A stretch of 55,205 nt of DNA from an uncultured Roseburia sp. GTDB lineage: Bacteria; Bacillota; Clostridia; Lachnospirales; Lachnospiraceae. The notes below the pieces were generated by a model. It was not told where the DNA came from, searched no databases, and saw only the letters and a list, made by a program, of their open reading frames with translations. Positions 34,201-41,468 of the stretch are shown here, one piece after another. A program made the translations under genes and the position numbers. The DNA lies in contig CANTEO010000008.1 in the NCBI GenBank assembly GCA_947652855.1, positions 1 through 55,205 of the forward strand, read 5' to 3'. The stretch's first letter is position 1; each line of letters opens with the position of its first letter.

Positions 34201-35519
34201 TCGCTTGCATGAACTGCCGAATGCCAGCCAAACACCTCCTGCCATTCCTCTTTCGTCAGCAAATTTTCGATTTCGTGCAGCATGCTGATACGGCCCTCAA
34301 CCGACCGCGCCTTATATTCCGTCTTTACGTCAAGCTCCGTTAAGGAACGCCCCTCGCTTCGCAAAAAATAGCGGAACAAATACTCTGGCACAGAATAGGA
34401 TTTCACGTCAGGCGTTTCTTCTGCGCCAAGCCCCTTATAACACTCATCTGGATCTTTCTTCTCCCCTGCGGTCACATATACCGCAATATTTGTCCGGCGC
34501 AGCACGCTGTGCTTCCAGAGGTTTTGGATGGTCTTATAATTTCCCTCCAGGCCCGCTTCATCGTTATCCATAAAGACACAGATCTTCACTGCATGAGATG
34601 AGCCGGCCACATACTCCGCAACCGCCTGGGACTGCTCCCTTTGCAGATAGCTGCCCAATACGGCGACGGCGCTCTTCCCATTCTGCTCAAGCCGGAGGGC
34701 GTCAAAAATCCCCTCTACCAGATACAATTCTTCCGTTTCTTTTGCTTTCCGCTTTTCGGCGCCTTCCTGAACACGATGAAGCCGATATAGGATCTTTCTT
34801 TTAGGCAGTTCCTTAGTAAACAGATATTTGGGCTTATCATCCTCCCTGACGCTTCTGCCTGCAAACCCGACAATATTCCCCTGACTGCTGCGCAGCGTTA
34901 TGATGACGCGATCCCGCCTGAAAAAATCTTCATATCTTCCAAAGCGGATATCTCTGTCCGTATTTTTTACTTTTTGAAACAGCTTCAGATCCTCTAGTAC
35001 ATTCTTTTCCTCTAAAAAAACATCCTCACCCTCTAAGGAATTCTTCAGTTTCCTTCCCGCTGCAAAAAACACTTCCGCACGGATCAAAAAGTCCAAATTA
35101 TAGCCTCTTTCTCCTGCAAATATGGCAAGGCCTCTTTTTTCTTCCGCCGTCATATCCCGATAGCAATTCCAAGCCACGTCATACCCGGTCGGCAAAGAGG
35201 CGCCCTCCAAACAAGGCGGCTTTTCTGAAAGGACTTCGGGATACTGCCCCTCAATCCAAAAAAGGCATTCCTTCGTGTTACAGTTCAGACGTTCTTTGAG
35301 AAAAGAAAGCACATCGCCGTTCTCACCGCACTGAAAGCAGTAATATCGGTTGCTGTCCGTATAAATATGCATGGAGGGATGTTCGTCACTATGATGCATA
35401 CATTGACAGACAAAATCGTTCCCAACAGGGTGCAGCGCAATATTTAATTTTCTGCATACATCTGTCATTAAAATTTTATTCCGTAAATACGTATAATACT
35501 CGTTTCTTGCATTTTCCAT
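28254..35519 (-). CDS. Giant DnaG-like primase - reverse transcriptase - nitrilase fusion, putative anti-phage protein
   Basis: 2421 residues, one open frame. (1) Residues 30-78: CHC2 zinc finger, C40-x2-H43 and C61-x2-C64. (2) About 115-370: DnaG-type catalytic core (RDRVIITLRSSQGNIVGFAG, DDKPKYLFT) with Toprim E269 in LVEGIFDAL and D318/D320 in MDNDEAG. (3) About 620-850: reverse transcriptase with motif A KLDIRGFYDHI (D660), GIPQGPNLSAYIANAVL, and YVDD at 785-788. (4) About 850-1790: mostly helical, unrecognised. (5) About 1790-1870: Gly/Pro/Ala linker. (6) 1876-2290: nitrilase fold with E1952 in LLLPEYS, K2048/2049 and C2094 in IICAEMFA; then a tail with C2295 and C2298. RT plus nitrilase defines DRT type 1 anti-phage systems; the fused primase is additional. 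AGGGG precedes ATG 35519. All catalytic residues look intact. The defence role is inference. Confidence 0.9.
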   Translation of the reverse strand: MENARNEYYTYLRNKILMTDVCRKLNIALHPVGNDFVCQCMHHSDEHPSMHIYTDSNRYYCFQCGENGDVLSFLKERLNCNTKECLFWIEGQYPEVLSEKPPCLEGASLPTGYDVAWNCYRDMTAEEKRGLAIFAGERGYNLDFLIRAEVFFAAGRKLKNSLEGEDVFLEEKNVLEDLKLFQKVKNTDRDIRFGRYEDFFRRDRVIITLRSSQGNIVGFAGRSVREDDKPKYLFTKELPKRKILYRLHRVQEGAEKRKAKETEELYLVEGIFDALRLEQNGKSAVAVLGSYLQREQSQAVAEYVAGSSHAVKICVFMDNDEAGLEGNYKTIQNLWKHSVLRRTNIAVYVTAGEKKDPDECYKGLGAEETPDVKSYSVPEYLFRYFLRSEGRSLTELDVKTEYKARSVEGRISMLHEIENLLTKEEWQEVFGWHSAVHASELDGEEESGDEAYAYGKLQSYVRGIGGVQAYFGDEAKQYLYRMQTALQIARASYHREPISLDEESWNRIALGADAFFPYFYSRLEELKSFAEIPLITAWEPKKKDEQRRKALYLHEELLLQQYVLNELLTRGTDAQYESFIPAVRHQEGKGAYLTGYGYQGAIDEVVSFAYQVEMPAVSGTVPIEHGMYRPFYECWKDYIHYVQEGIRALKGNVVYRVKLDIRGFYDHIRKYVVRNAVYEPVRQALLKDSEKFKCFGNRAGNADQCAKNLVDWILQTLYADRYYDAKDGSLQKKEDPDCGIPQGPNLSAYIANAVLFEVDRQVYQIVKYANSACEKGRIAARYCRYVDDMILIASDPSLLLSMKHTITSILYEMGLELSPKTDAEDGITKEEAMEWTVDARGGLGVSVAFDMADDTLDSVVEESGEYDMVSRRDALNALQSALRPMLYEGTDMAVDAGRFLDLVFKMDEIRIGDIVRFSEFMLYQAAKADGGLFLEFQKLWDKGMQDCPAESMLWTDGISVYVFLEGCMRILVRQRAAAQARLRDFWKSTVDKIQEAFQAEDVIRAVKDAVCHTELMQKNAWATQLKLLKIASLAECEMKWNWEGEENEYSLRWKWCVGKEQKIKKLNIVNDDLCQIFHYAMAGYGKAKQKSEIKEINSQLQEYGARLKVGPESNILMECIQIWLDEVGEKKHTDNMASVALRVALNVLKPKMRAEVIGGVSAFSEYLFSLGDGKAVLPVFPGVNYPGIMAYRLEPGCHALKAERYDFCSEEKAVAAGVTWRSCQGKVEGSQAMHFEASLKQEQKQYISLEEYMKEEGGPDPLTVLEKVAGAYQKLADHILSVSQENPNEKLILSKKNVIIIWDPEKKEVDDVMLGISYLVPKGVSNDAVAVEKAAGRFLLQGVNADGAAFWIAGILLADAGNVDRIQLEQSSKEEEYRQHAEMLTYSARRLQGHYLHHGAKNKSEHSYRSAVLRTIEQIKGYLKEGVRRDVYLENARIENDFIRNRLEKKRYQFSDVFLELAIWAKNHLRFGFLPLIRLLESEGAAGAAQYEFERRVPRLYCCLADRIHALCSQETADLLGILALSAGLFSDAVLMNLRMQVLERIRDLTEAQREGFLKEGSCPPFAALGLEENTALTVQGEWKDVWERLLHRENDRSIRFVTHLGWVMMLAKLCEAEKLTGHILKENNEGQEGVKEHLTGLADLLAWKETEEKESKKKDARAFPYDGLGNFYEAWEAGRVVEMISHLNKLDELAGINVLTVKDADYRQRRLGADVVIDYSGGQLRETPYFLTFGKLRQEYENVERCVDDRRLRLFTASVRHKKVLGVSAIVEPFGDLLQGWEKQEGAAQGQQEMADAPAKAAPDFMRDAEGKSGHEESAGRNAAGSGPKDPGGPAGPADHGQINSNHGGEGLPLSGIYPRQREAWEKRKKEFANFDRIAILQFQIDDSYYHPLMEACPVLEKERLKKEKKEQREGTYGKKRSCAEFRRREILRHAMEACSCFGVEILLLPEYSVRPETVEWMCRLISRNKYSFSVWAGTFRIPPHYRFDEAYWKRMGLEEGETDQTETYLNSSAYWNAAMLPVIEVDRGNEEEGTSKKVRILAEKFKKYPSLTLHEDINPVPAGKGNFMPLMKKMHGKEILRDARGDVTEIICAEMFAVSAICNYPSFFNESFKAYNKYVSTNKEKKEEYKKEMLQDILDFGAYTAIYQEKSRYSRTPILLLPACTTRTADYYVWGQGDYLAAGVKTALCNSVGKATNGGSCFIGQDSWDNSKLNDDENLADTTIYHGLKPGMYQQSSCERDRGALGQREQALLIYDVNPSTEKTKPNAESMLESLSIVAHIPILEERKEPQKCRECSQKYISKRKFDQSVQNDIDTLIRHCNEQSRKTTMEEEKAEEMGDCLERMGKACHSAWLKRRGEYYKKFHILRPQPWVPPTLLDWMHITIDYGAFMESKDGQEQCWIQAPSAGSFELNGVKVER

Positions 35520-35560
35520 TGTTTTTGCATTCCCCTCACCATTTCCATGATTTATAAGAT

Positions 35561-35566
35561 ATTATA
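35561..35566 (-). promoter_or_regulatory. -10 box of the RT-fusion gene
   Basis: TATAAT in the context ATGATATAATATC, about 42 bp before the ATG. No good -35 match is present at 16-18 bp. Confidence 0.5.
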
Positions 35567-35639
35567 TCATTTCTTAGCGAAAAAGGGTTGCGAAAATTGA
35601 CGAAAAGCCGCATTCTCTGATTTTTTCCGTAAGCCTCGC

Positions 35640-35952
35640 CATGGGAATGACGTCATAATCGGCATGAACTGCACGTTTGTGGACAACAGCCCCATCCGCA
35701 TCGGGAACCGCGTCCTGATTGCGTCCAACGTCCAGCTTTACACGTCTTCACACCCCATTCTGCCAAAAGAGCGCCTTATTCCAGACTGGAAAGGCAAGCA
35801 TCCCTCTTTTTTCAGAACCTGGGCGCGCCCCATTGAAATCAAAGACAACGCATGGATTGGCGGCGGCGGCATCCTTTTGGCAGGAGTGACCATCGGGGAA
35901 AACTCCGTGATCGGAGCCGGAAGCGTCGTCAACCGCTCCATTCCGGCTATAC
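35640..35952 (+). pseudogene. Truncated maltose/galactoside O-acetyltransferase (hexapeptide repeat)
   Basis: The readable frame contains the C-terminal half of a LacA/Maa-type acetyltransferase: NCTFVDNSPIRIGNRVLIA, VQLYTSSHPI (with the catalytic-type histidine), RPIEIKDNAWIGGGGILL, AGVTIGENSVIGAGSVV. The family normally has about 60-70 additional N-terminal residues. Upstream, the frame reaches a stop within 25 codons without matching them. At the 3' end, homology stops at about IPA, where the expected GNPAKVI tail is replaced by AraC sequence in another frame. Both ends are therefore missing, and I regard it as a remnant. The 5' break lies within about 130 bp of the RT-fusion gene start. 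Confidence 0.75.
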
Positions 35953-36796
35953 CGAAGAATTTCCCTATATCGCGACCCGCGTGCTGATTGACGAATACAT
36001 TGGGCGTTGTGTACCCTGGCACTGGCATAAAGCGGTAGAAATCTTCTATATGGAGAGCGGCGCGCTCGAATACCGAACGCCAAACGGAACCTGGACGTTT
36101 CCTGCGGGGAGCGGCGGGATGCTCAATTCCAACGTCCTCCATGCGACAAAGGCCCTGAATCCGTCGGAAACGACCATACAGGCGCTTCATATTTTTGACC
36201 CGTCTTTTTTAGCCGGGAAACAGGGAGGAAAAATTGAGCAGACGTATATCCTTCCACTTGCGACGGCGCCGCAGGCAGAAATGATCCCCCTTTCCCCCGA
36301 CAAAGCGGAAGAAGCCGCCATTTTACAGCGGATACGGGAGGCCCTTTTTTTCGATGAAGCGGAATTTGGCTATGAAATGAAGCTGCGGGAGGTCCTTTCA
36401 CACATTTGGCTCCTGCTGTTCACAAAGTCACGACCCCTGCTTGAGCATAAGGGCGCATACGAAAAATCAAATGAAAAGATCAAAGAGATGATGATTTACA
36501 TCCACGAGCATTATGACAGGAAAATTTCTGTAGAGGAGCTGGCCGCCTCTGTTTTCTTAAGCGAACGGGAATGCTTTCGGACATTCCGCAGATGCCTGCA
36601 TATGACGCCGACAGAATATATGAAAAACTACCGGCTGCAAATGGCGGAGCAGATGCTTGCGAACAGCAACGCCCCGGTGACGGAAATCGGCCATGCCTGC
36701 GGCCTTGGCAGCAGCAGCTATTTTGGGAAATTATTTCGGGAATACGCGCGCTGCACGCCGCTGGAATACCGGAGCCGAAAACAGGGAAACGGCTAA
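35852..36796 (+). CDS. AraC-family regulator with replaced N-terminus
   Basis: The genuine AraC sequence starts around nucleotide 35950 (GYTEEFPYIATRVLIDEYIG) and continues with a cupin sensor (VPWHWHKAVEIFYMESG, NSNVLHATKA) and a C-terminal double helix-turn-helix (KISVEELAASVFLSERECF, MTPTEYMKNYRLQMAEQML, EIGHACGLGSSSYFGKLFRE). The sensor and DNA-binding parts look complete. The only start codon in this frame is ATG 35852, inside the acetyltransferase remnant read in another frame, which would give about 33 unrelated Arg-rich residues first. Either the native start was lost by deletion and the gene is dead, or it is expressed as this hybrid. It runs toward spoIIR, ending 10 bp before it. 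Confidence 0.7.
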   Translation: MDWRRRHPFGRSDHRGKLRDRSRKRRQPLHSGYTEEFPYIATRVLIDEYIGRCVPWHWHKAVEIFYMESGALEYRTPNGTWTFPAGSGGMLNSNVLHATKALNPSETTIQALHIFDPSFLAGKQGGKIEQTYILPLATAPQAEMIPLSPDKAEEAAILQRIREALFFDEAEFGYEMKLREVLSHIWLLLFTKSRPLLEHKGAYEKSNEKIKEMMIYIHEHYDRKISVEELAASVFLSERECFRTFRRCLHMTPTEYMKNYRLQMAEQMLANSNAPVTEIGHACGLGSSSYFGKLFREYARCTPLEYRSRKQGNG

Positions 36797-36806
36797 AAGC
36801 CTCCCA

Positions 36807-37427
36807 TCAGAGGCCAAACAAGGACAAAAGGCCGTCCAGATACTTAAACCTCACCGTAAGCTCCCCCTCCGCCCTAAGCTCTGCATACTCCTCCTCCGTC
36901 AAAACTGCCTTCAGCTCTTCTTTGGCGCCTTCCTTTGCCGCCTCATAGACGCTGCCGGAAAAGCAAAGGTTCGGATACATCACGCACCACCAATTTTTTC
37001 CCTTCCCATCTCCGATCACGACCTTTAAGGCGCGGTACTCTCCCCCAGGAAACGTGTACTCCCCATAGGTTTTATCCGGGAAGCTGGCGTCCGCCACAAA
37101 CGCGTCCACAGAATAATCGTACCCTTCCCGCGCCATGACCTCCCTCGCGCAGCCTTCAATCTGCGCAAGCCGCCCATTCACGGCCCGCTCGCATTCCTTC
37201 CGGTCCGAAACGCCCTTTAGCTCCTCCCCAAGGTACGCCCCAATCTCATCCCGGATTTTCAGCTTCAAATCCTGATCCTCCAAAGAATCGCTGTTCGCAA
37301 TGACATGAAACCGCAAAACCTGCTGCGCAAGCTCCCCTTGCAGCCTGTGCCGGCGGTAACGGTACGCGCCGCCCAACAAAATAGCCCCCATTAAGCAAAA
37401 CATTCCCACCCGATAAACTCTTTTCAT
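36807..37427 (-). CDS. spoIIR: Stage II sporulation protein R
   Basis: 206 residues, with an N-terminal membrane/signal segment (about 9-24) and then the SpoIIR signature LRFHVIANSDSLEDQDLKLK. A central segment GEYTFPGGEYRALKVVIG and NWWCVMYPNLCF are also typical. SpoIIR is made in the forespore, secreted to the space between the two membranes, and triggers SpoIIGA to process pro-sigma-E in the mother cell. GGGAG stands 9 nt before ATG 37427. Its presence with the ger and ssp genes shows a complete sporulation programme is likely. A possible sigma-F promoter lies about 100-130 bp upstream. Confidence 0.93.
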   Translation of the reverse strand: MKRVYRVGMFCLMGAILLGGAYRYRRHRLQGELAQQVLRFHVIANSDSLEDQDLKLKIRDEIGAYLGEELKGVSDRKECERAVNGRLAQIEGCAREVMAREGYDYSVDAFVADASFPDKTYGEYTFPGGEYRALKVVIGDGKGKNWWCVMYPNLCFSGSVYEAAKEGAKEELKAVLTEEEYAELRAEGELTVRFKYLDGLLSLFGL

Positions 37428-37529
37428 TGCCCGATTCTCCCTTTCTATCTGTCTTTATAACGATGCCGCCCTTCGTTTTTTGCCGCATCTTTGCTCCGCC
37501 AAACGCCGCGGCGGCTTTCTTACTGTAAA

Positions 37530-37557
37530 AGAATTCCCAAAAATTGGAAGCTTATGC
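37530..37557 (-). promoter_or_regulatory. Possible sigma-F promoter of spoIIR
   Basis: GCATA-14 bp-GGGAATTCT on the minus strand. The known sigma-F pattern is GYATA-about 15-GGNNANAnT, so one position of the -10 and the spacer are slightly off. Apart from this, the gap 37428-37664 shows no gene and no convincing terminator. Confidence 0.3.
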
Positions 37558-37664
37558 AGCAAATTCTATTTTTTTATTCCCTTTCACGCAGTCCACGGTT
37601 CCCAAACAAGGAATGCCTTTTAGCGTCGGCCCCCTGCCAAATGGCGCTGTGCCAGGCCGTCACT

Positions 37665-39824
37665 CTACGACTGGCTGCACAAAATTACGTCCACCTCATA
37701 CCTGACCTCCAAATCAGAAAGGAACCCTGCCAGATCCCCCCGATACCGCCTTAAGCTCTCGCCGCCCGACATCCCAAGCTTATAAAAGCAGTTGTTCATG
37801 TCAATTCCCGGCGCGTCTTTTAGCCGCCTCGCCCCCTCATTTAACTGCCGCTCAAACAGCTCCTTTATCTGACGCCTCACCGCCTCACCGTCGTCTCCCC
37901 CCGTGTCCATCTCTTTCTCCACAACCGCCTCCAAATGGATTTTATTGCGGTATATGAGGCCGCCATCGTTTAAAAATTTTCCTCGCACGCGAATGCGGTT
38001 AATGAGGATGGCCGTCCCGTCCTCTAAGGAGAACGACAGCTTTTTTATTTTTCCCTGGCTTAAATAAGAAAGCACAGCCTCATTGACCTCCACTTCCCCT
38101 TTGGGCGCGCCGCCAGAAAGCGCATAGTAGCTTCGGATCACAGGAACCCCGCCCGATTCCGCAAGCACCGGGATCAACAGCAGCTGCTCCCTATTCCACA
38201 TCTCATTGCACAAATCCCCAAATGTCGCCGCGTCTTTTAGCTTATAATCTTCCCGGCTGTCCATCATCTCCTCCAGATAGCTGCCAATCGAAGCGTCCAG
38301 CTTTTTATCCAGCAACAGGATTTCCGCAGCGTCCTCCGAAAAAAACAGCAGCGTGTTCCTCGCAATCAAATTTTCTTTTTCGCAAATCCAAATAAAATTC
38401 GACAGCGCCTCCGCGTCCTCCACAAAATCCACCGACAAAATCAACGCCTTCATATGGTTATAATCCAGAATTTTGTTGGTCTGGTTCGCATATTTAGAAA
38501 CCGCGGTATAAAAATCCTCATCCTCGATATAAAAATCCGTCCCGCCAGGGCTGCCCTCCGCTTTTTCATCTGCAATTTTCGAAAGATCCTGAAATTTATA
38601 GCTGACCCGGCAGGCGTCTTCTTGCCTGTCCACGCCCATTGCCAGTGGGAATTTCCGATTCTCAAGCTCCTGCGTGCTGCACCCGGAAAGGAGCGCCGCG
38701 CCGCACAGCAGCACAATGCACTGGGCCGCCGCCCTCCCTTTTCCACGAAGCCGGATGCAAATCCCCGCCAAAAGCGGAATGACGGCAACCGCGGGCGTCG
38801 CATACTGCAAAAACAGCCGCTGCAGCAATTCCGTGACGTCCATGGAACGGTAGCAAAGCACCGATATGCCAAAAAACGCCAATGCCGTCAAAAAAATCCA
38901 AAGCCCCTTCCCTTTCCCTCCGGTCAGCGCAGTCAGGTTTTCCGACGCGTAAAACATACTGCTGCCAAGCAGCGCGAACACCGTAAAAAACCAGATCGCC
39001 ACCATAAGCGCGTCCTGCCTTTGAAAAAAGCCGCCCGGAATCTGCACCATGCTCATCATTGCCACCGCCGGGTATTCCATGCCCTTCATGCCAGCCACGC
39101 CGAACAGCCCCTGCAAAATGCCGTAAAGCGCCAGGATTGTGACGCCGCAAAACAGCGAAGCGCCCGTCAAGGCCCCTCGGATCGAGTCTTTCTTCTTTGC
39201 GAACGGAACCAAAAACAAGGCGAATCCGCCCAGTGAAAAGACCGAAAACGTCAGGTAGCTGCCCGTGAAAATCCCTCTCGCGTCTTGTGCGTACAGCGGA
39301 AACAGGCGCGGAACCTCCACATCCCTCGCGGCCAAAAACAGCATGAAAAACAGCGGCGCCATCAAAAACCAGAACACGATCTCATAAATCCGCGCCCTGC
39401 CCTCAATTCCCTGCAAAATCGCATAGACGGCAATCGCCACGATTCCCGCCGTAATCCAATAAAAAGACTGCTCCTTTAACAGGTCAATCACGATCAGATG
39501 CCCAAACACATACGAAACATATCCCCCCAGAAGCAAATAGTAGACGACGTAAAACAAAAGGAAGGCGCTGCCCAAAACAGTCCCAAAGCAGCGTTTCAAA
39601 AAGGCGGGATAGCCCTCCCCCTCCTCCATGGAGGAGATCAGCCAGCCCAGAAGAAAGCTATAGGCCACCCCGGCGCCGGCGCCGGCGCCGATGGCAAGCA
39701 TCCCGTTTTTCCCCGTATATTCCCCTAAAGCGGAGGGCAGAAGCAGCGTCCCAACCCCAAGCAGGTCATACGTCAGCAGCCGGAACATCTGCCGTTTTGA
39801 AATTTTGTTATTTTTTGAAAACAT
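37665..39824 (-). CDS. Spore germinant receptor, fused GerAB-like permease and GerAC-like lipoprotein
   Basis: 719 residues in one frame. Residues 1-365 form an amino acid permease-like GerAB subunit with about ten membrane helices (start SKRQMFRLLTYDLLGVGTLL). From about 368, a short hydrophobic stretch ends in a lipobox, GAALLSGC, with Cys382, directly followed by STQELENRKFPLAMGVD, the normal mature start of GerAC; the GerAC-like part runs to 719. In most spore formers B and C are separate genes. Here the lipoprotein signal has become an internal helix, so lipidation at Cys382 would need cleavage of the polypeptide. The gene overlaps the gerAA 3' end by 17 nt, so the two are translationally coupled. 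Confidence 0.9.
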   Translation of the reverse strand: MFSKNNKISKRQMFRLLTYDLLGVGTLLLPSALGEYTGKNGMLAIGAGAGAGVAYSFLLGWLISSMEEGEGYPAFLKRCFGTVLGSAFLLFYVVYYLLLGGYVSYVFGHLIVIDLLKEQSFYWITAGIVAIAVYAILQGIEGRARIYEIVFWFLMAPLFFMLFLAARDVEVPRLFPLYAQDARGIFTGSYLTFSVFSLGGFALFLVPFAKKKDSIRGALTGASLFCGVTILALYGILQGLFGVAGMKGMEYPAVAMMSMVQIPGGFFQRQDALMVAIWFFTVFALLGSSMFYASENLTALTGGKGKGLWIFLTALAFFGISVLCYRSMDVTELLQRLFLQYATPAVAVIPLLAGICIRLRGKGRAAAQCIVLLCGAALLSGCSTQELENRKFPLAMGVDRQEDACRVSYKFQDLSKIADEKAEGSPGGTDFYIEDEDFYTAVSKYANQTNKILDYNHMKALILSVDFVEDAEALSNFIWICEKENLIARNTLLFFSEDAAEILLLDKKLDASIGSYLEEMMDSREDYKLKDAATFGDLCNEMWNREQLLLIPVLAESGGVPVIRSYYALSGGAPKGEVEVNEAVLSYLSQGKIKKLSFSLEDGTAILINRIRVRGKFLNDGGLIYRNKIHLEAVVEKEMDTGGDDGEAVRRQIKELFERQLNEGARRLKDAPGIDMNNCFYKLGMSGGESLRRYRGDLAGFLSDLEVRYEVDVILCSQS

Positions 39825-41298
39825 ACGAATCCTTCCTTCTCAAACGTATTCTCTGATTCCTTTTTGCATAAATCGGGCGGCGCTTCATCAAAAACAACGG
39901 CTCCCTGAAAATGGAGTCCCGCTCATCCTGATACCCGTTTAAGTCCGCTCCGACAAACGGCATCAGGTACGGAATCCCAAAGCTCTTTAAATGGGACAGA
40001 TGCACCAGCACCAGCAAAAGGCTGATTAAAAATCCGTAAAAGCCTAGCCAAGAGCAAAAGAGGATAAATCCAAATTTTAACAGCCGAAACGCCGTGGCGA
40101 ATTCCTCATTTGGAATCGCAAAGGAGCATAGCGCCGTAAAGGCCACCACAATCACGACAATCGGGCTGACGATATTTGCCTCCACCGCAGCCTGCCCGAT
40201 AATTAAGCCCCCGACGATGCCAATCGTATTCCCCATCGCCCCCGGAAGGCGAACCCCCGCCTCCCGCAGAAGCTCAAACGCAATTTCCATAATCAGCACT
40301 TCTACGACCGCGGGAAACGGCACCCCCTGCCTGGCAGCCGCAAACGAAAGCAAGAGCGTCGTAGGCAGCACCTGCGTATGGAAATTAGTGACGGCAAGGT
40401 AAAGGCCCGGGAACGTCATCGCGAAAAAAGCCGCCAGATACCGCAGCATCCTGCCAAACGAGGCGATTTCCCAACGGTTGTACATATCGTCGCTTGTCTT
40501 AATGAACGAATTGTAATCGGTGGGCAAAATCAATCCCACAGGGGAATTGTCCACCAACAGCACGACCCTCCCCTCCAAAATCGCCATCGCGGCCCGGTCG
40601 GGCCGCTGCGTCGTCTGAAACTGCGGAAACGGAGAATACCATTTCTCTTCTGACAGCTGCTCCACCACGCCGCTGTCCAGAACCCCGTCAATTTCATATT
40701 GATTCAGCCGCCGCTCCACCTCCTCCAACAGCTTTGGATATACCAAATCCTCCATATAGACGATGTCCACGTTTGAATTGGTCCTGGTCCCCATCTTAAG
40801 CTCTTTCACCTTCAGCTTAGGCGTGCGCAGCCGCTTTCGAATCAGGGCTGTGTTCACTTTGATGGAATCCGCAAACCCCTCCTTTGAGCCGCGGATCACC
40901 TTTTCAGAATCCGGCTGCGTCACCCCCATGTTCGGATAGCCTTTGTCGGGAATCTTCATCGCCTTGTCAAAGCCGTCCACAAACAAAATGACGTCGCCTG
41001 TCAGCATGGCCGCCGCGGCCTCTTCCACCGTCTCAAACAGCGTCATGTCAGAAATGCCAAGGGCATTCTTCTCAAGGCTCGCTAAGATATCCTTCCCCGT
41101 CATGGCGCAGAACTCATTTAACATCTTGCCGATCACGGATTTCTCAAACAAAAAGCTCCCGCCTGTCACCTCCACATATGCGAGAAAGCAGCCTACGTCC
41201 CTCTCTAAGCCAAGCTGCATCTCTTTCTTTTTGATATCCGCCGATTCGCCCAACAGCGTCAAAAACGCCTGCTTATTCTTGCTTAATTCTTTTTCCAT
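39808..41298 (-). CDS. Spore germination protein GerAA family (receptor A subunit)
   Basis: 496 residues. A soluble N-terminal half (CFLAYVEVTGGSFLFEKSVI, DVILFVDGFDKAM, then GSKEGFADSIKVNTALIRKR, a signature region of the family) is followed by several membrane helices from about 290 (FFAMTFPGLYLAVTNFHTQ, AMGNTIGIVGGLIIGQAAVE). GerA-type A subunits assemble into ligand-gated ion channels of the inner spore membrane that answer to nutrients. GGGGG stands 7 nt before ATG 41298; AAGG directly abuts it. It is first in a two-gene operon with the B-C fusion. The germinant is unknown. Confidence 0.94.
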   Translation of the reverse strand: MEKELSKNKQAFLTLLGESADIKKKEMQLGLERDVGCFLAYVEVTGGSFLFEKSVIGKMLNEFCAMTGKDILASLEKNALGISDMTLFETVEEAAAAMLTGDVILFVDGFDKAMKIPDKGYPNMGVTQPDSEKVIRGSKEGFADSIKVNTALIRKRLRTPKLKVKELKMGTRTNSNVDIVYMEDLVYPKLLEEVERRLNQYEIDGVLDSGVVEQLSEEKWYSPFPQFQTTQRPDRAAMAILEGRVVLLVDNSPVGLILPTDYNSFIKTSDDMYNRWEIASFGRMLRYLAAFFAMTFPGLYLAVTNFHTQVLPTTLLLSFAAARQGVPFPAVVEVLIMEIAFELLREAGVRLPGAMGNTIGIVGGLIIGQAAVEANIVSPIVVIVVAFTALCSFAIPNEEFATAFRLLKFGFILFCSWLGFYGFLISLLLVLVHLSHLKSFGIPYLMPFVGADLNGYQDERDSIFREPLFLMKRRPIYAKRNQRIRLRRKDSYVFKK

Positions 41299-41383
41299 CC
41301 TTTCGCCCCCTGCTCAGCTGAAATAATCCTTAGCTTTCGGACCTGCCGCGCCAACGCGCCATTTTGCCTTTTAAGCTAAGAAA

Positions 41384-41412
41384 ATAGGGATAGATTTGCA
41401 TCTATCCCTATC
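41384..41412 (-). terminator. Terminator of the relQ-ispE transcript
   Basis: On the minus strand TAGGGATAGA and TCTATCCCTA flank a six-nt loop, followed by TTTTC. The hairpin also has an A/T-rich other side, so it may work from both directions. Confidence 0.65.
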
Positions 41413-41468
41413 TTCAGTATCTTCAATCTTCTTCTATTTTATTCCTATTTCATCATCAGAAGCAGTCG

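Noticed and set aside
28254..35519. The giant ORF as an assembly artefact of several genes
   Set aside because: The frame stays open without stop over 7.2 kb, and each domain retains ordered motifs in the same frame.
28254..35519. CRISPR-associated RT-primase system
   Set aside because: No CRISPR array, cas1 or other cas gene is present in the window.
35852..35950. Arg-rich N-terminus of the AraC ORF as real sequence
   Set aside because: It is the acetyltransferase coding sequence read in another frame, and AraC homology starts only afterwards.
36807..37427. Overlapping ORFs in the spoIIR and gerA regions as extra genes
   Set aside because: They are frame shadows with biased composition and no ribosome sites.
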